Assembly: GCA_017651425.1 (NCBI GenBank)
Contig: JAGCCZ010000009.1
Location: forward strand, 1 to 52,106
Direction: 5' to 3'
Source: Bacteroidales bacterium
Lineage (GTDB): Bacteria; Bacteroidota; Bacteroidia; Bacteroidales; WCHB1-69
DNA length: 52,106 nucleotides
Shown: one piece after another, positions 50,834 to 52,106 of the stretch
How the letters are laid out: every line of letters starts with the position of its first letter
How positions within the stretch are numbered: the stretch's first letter is position 1
Position numbers and translations under genes: made by a program
Notes under the pieces: generated by a model
Seen by the model: only the letters and a program-made list of their open reading frames with translations
Database searches by the model: none
What the model was told of the DNA's origin: nothing

Positions 50834-52024
50834 TTATTTTTTCGTACGGGATGATTTTTTGCGGGTGGCATTTCCCCACATCTCCTTGATTTCGTGGATG
50901 GCAGATTTCGTCACCCGCAGAATGTATTCGTTATGTTCAATCCCTTCCTTTGCGGCATCCTCTTTCTTGAGATAGACGAAATCGTACAGTTTCCAGTGGA
51001 ACAGATCGCAAGATTCATCCTTTTCGTCGTCGAAGATACGCGGATAGTCGAACAATCCGTCCATCTTGACGGTGGCCGATTGGGGAAGTCCGTACTGGCA
51101 GATTCTTTCCATCGATATTTTGGCAGTCCAATGATTCGGATCCGTGTATTGCAGAATCTCCGTGATTTCACCCGTATAGAGATTCCTCATATCCTTGCTG
51201 AATCCGTAAACGGCATCCCCTACGTGGAGGTTTGGATTCTCGGCATCGGTTAATATGATTTCGCCTGCCTCAATTTTTCTTTTTCTCTCATATTCTGAAA
51301 GATAACGATAGAAAAACTGGTCGAATTCATCGCCACACAAAGAGGTGTCCATGTAACAGGAAGCCGCATGACAGGTGTCATCATCGATGGGGCAGCGACT
51401 GCAAACCTCAATATGTCCTTGAAAGCTGGCCTCAGACATGCGTTTGTGCAACTCCTTCACCAAAGGCAGGATCTGTTGTTTCACCACCTTCTGGTTCATC
51501 CTGTGCCCACCTTCAAAAGTCTGCACGTTGGGGTAGTGTAGTGCAAACTCCTCTCGGCAGTTCACCGTGGTGTCTTCCGTGCCGAACAGACCGTAGCAGC
51601 GCAAGTTGGCCGGATCATCGGGCTGCCAGTGGTCGAACTGGTGCTCTTCCATCTCGCGGAAATGCTGGATGATCTCCTCCGTGATGGTGAATTGTGTTTG
51701 CCCGTCTTTGCGGGGTTGGAAGAAGTCGAAGGTGCCAACTTTCAGAATCTCCGGCAGTTCCGAAATATGGAAGGCTGGGTTCACGCAGATGCGGTATGCC
51801 ACCTTGTCGGAAAGTTGCTGCGCATATTGTGCCCCCATGCTGGTGCCGATGATGATGCTGTAGCCAGGGTAAACGCACATCCTTTTCAGATAGGGCAACG
51901 CCTCCGCCGGATCGACGGGAATGTCGGGGGCGTCAATGTGGCAGTCGGGCAGGGCTTTCTTCAGATATTCCACGGTGCTGCTCTGCCCTGACGAGCCATA
52001 ACCGTGCAGGTATAAAATGTTCAT
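50834..52024 (-). CDS. YqiA/UPF0227-like alpha/beta hydrolase with extra cysteine-rich domain
   Basis: A 396-residue protein. Residues 1-~195 are a compact serine hydrolase: oxyanion-type LYLHGYGSSG, nucleophile elbow GTSMGA (Ser62), acid Asp151 (FGTEDTTV) and His174 (EGGHRM), matching YqiA/YcfP-like esterases, which are normally ~190 residues long. Residues ~205-232 carry a cysteine cluster (Cys208, 211, 218, 223, 230) that could bind zinc, followed by ~165 residues of unknown type (LHVGDAVYGFSKDMRNLYTG; DLFHWKLYDFVYLKK) and a lysine-rich end. Substrate unknown. It has a complete promoter (52049-52081) within repeat copy 3. Confidence 0.78.
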   Translation of the reverse strand: MNILYLHGYGSSGQSSTVEYLKKALPDCHIDAPDIPVDPAEALPYLKRMCVYPGYSIIIGTSMGAQYAQQLSDKVAYRICVNPAFHISELPEILKVGTFDFFQPRKDGQTQFTITEEIIQHFREMEEHQFDHWQPDDPANLRCYGLFGTEDTTVNCREEFALHYPNVQTFEGGHRMNQKVVKQQILPLVKELHKRMSEASFQGHIEVCSRCPIDDDTCHAASCYMDTSLCGDEFDQFFYRYLSEYERKRKIEAGEIILTDAENPNLHVGDAVYGFSKDMRNLYTGEITEILQYTDPNHWTAKISMERICQYGLPQSATVKMDGLFDYPRIFDDEKDESCDLFHWKLYDFVYLKKEDAAKEGIEHNEYILRVTKSAIHEIKEMWGNATRKKSSRTKK

Positions 52025-52039
52025 CGTTGTGTGTTTTTA

Positions 52040-52102
52040 ATTACGCGGCAAAGATACACCCGTGATGGACATGGGTGCAAATTTTGCGAGTAGCAGAAAT
52101 TA
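52040..52102 (+). repeat. Short repeat, copy 3, in its ~63-bp extended form
   Basis: AATTACGCGGCAA and GGGTGC blocks precede the core TTTTGCGAGTAGCAGAAATT (52082-52101), aligning with copy 2. The promoter of the hydrolase gene lies within it, so the unit may be a mobile promoter-bearing segment or a shared regulatory region. It is cut by the window edge 4 bp further on. Confidence 0.65.
52049..52081 (-). promoter_or_regulatory. Full promoter of the hydrolase gene
   Basis: Minus strand TTTG (52081-52078), a 21-bp spacer, then TATCTTTG (52056-52049), 24 bp upstream of the ATG. The spacer itself begins CACCC and ends GGGTG, an inverted repeat spanning exactly the space between the two elements. 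Confidence 0.7.
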
Positions 52103-52106
52103 GAAA

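Overview
The window comes from an anaerobic member of the Bacteroidota, most likely order Bacteroidales. Reasons: (i) at least seventeen promoters with the Bacteroidota -7 element TAnnTTTG and almost no Shine-Dalgarno sequences; (ii) two secreted proteins with type IX secretion (T9SS) C-terminal signals; (iii) 2-oxoacid:ferredoxin oxidoreductase (korAB), a K+-dependent membrane pyrophosphatase, a GH92 mannosidase and BspA-type leucine-rich repeats. No rRNA or tRNA gene, complete insertion sequence, transposase or phage structural gene was found. The fragment starts inside a gene.

Layout. 1-3.9 kb: the end of a T9SS surface protein built from exact 147-bp repeats, then an outer-membrane barrel protein. 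3.9-6.0 kb: dihydroorotase and, divergently, an Mpv17-like membrane protein. 6.2-13.0 kb: a leftward efflux operon (TetR regulator, small lipoprotein, adaptor, RND pump, TolC channel). 13.2-15.7 kb: a secreted protein of unknown role and, divergently, an FMN-binding/flavin-reductase fusion with a small membrane protein. 15.8-19.9 kb: GH92 alpha-mannosidase plus sugar MFS transporter. 20.1-22.5 kb: TonB-type receptor. 22.6-26.5 kb: clpC, kdsC and a TerB-DnaJ gene, probably one operon. 26.7-31.7 kb: gyrA and two periplasmic TPR proteins. 35.8-43.3 kb: korAB, an unknown protein, a THUMP-like methyltransferase and hppA. 43.5-47.5 kb: a second large T9SS protein, sharing the 49-residue module of the first gene but carrying the other (type B) sorting domain.

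Two stretches look accessory. The first (31.8-35.6 kb) holds a GIY-YIG-like protein, a PIN toxin with an overlooked 38-codon partner, a two-repeat CRISPR remnant (type I-C-like repeat, one 35-nt spacer, a second degenerate repeat) whose last repeat abuts a WYL regulator gene lacking its DNA-binding half, an outer-membrane protein, and an orphan C-terminal nuclease-toxin domain. It reads as the scar of a lost CRISPR/defence locus.

The second (47.5-52.1 kb) starts with gene debris: 19 codons of a low-molecular-weight tyrosine phosphatase and a frameshifted, truncated subtilase cut off exactly at a short repeat. Leftward genes follow: a chimeric Sir2 whose second half is replaced by an unknown domain, a BspA-like protein, a small unknown protein, and a YqiA-like hydrolase with an extra cysteine-rich domain. 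A 20-21 bp repeat (core GAGTAGCAGAAAT), part of a longer ~63-bp unit in two of three copies, punctuates this run. This cassette-like arrangement and the CRISPR/WYL scar are the best candidates for something undescribed.
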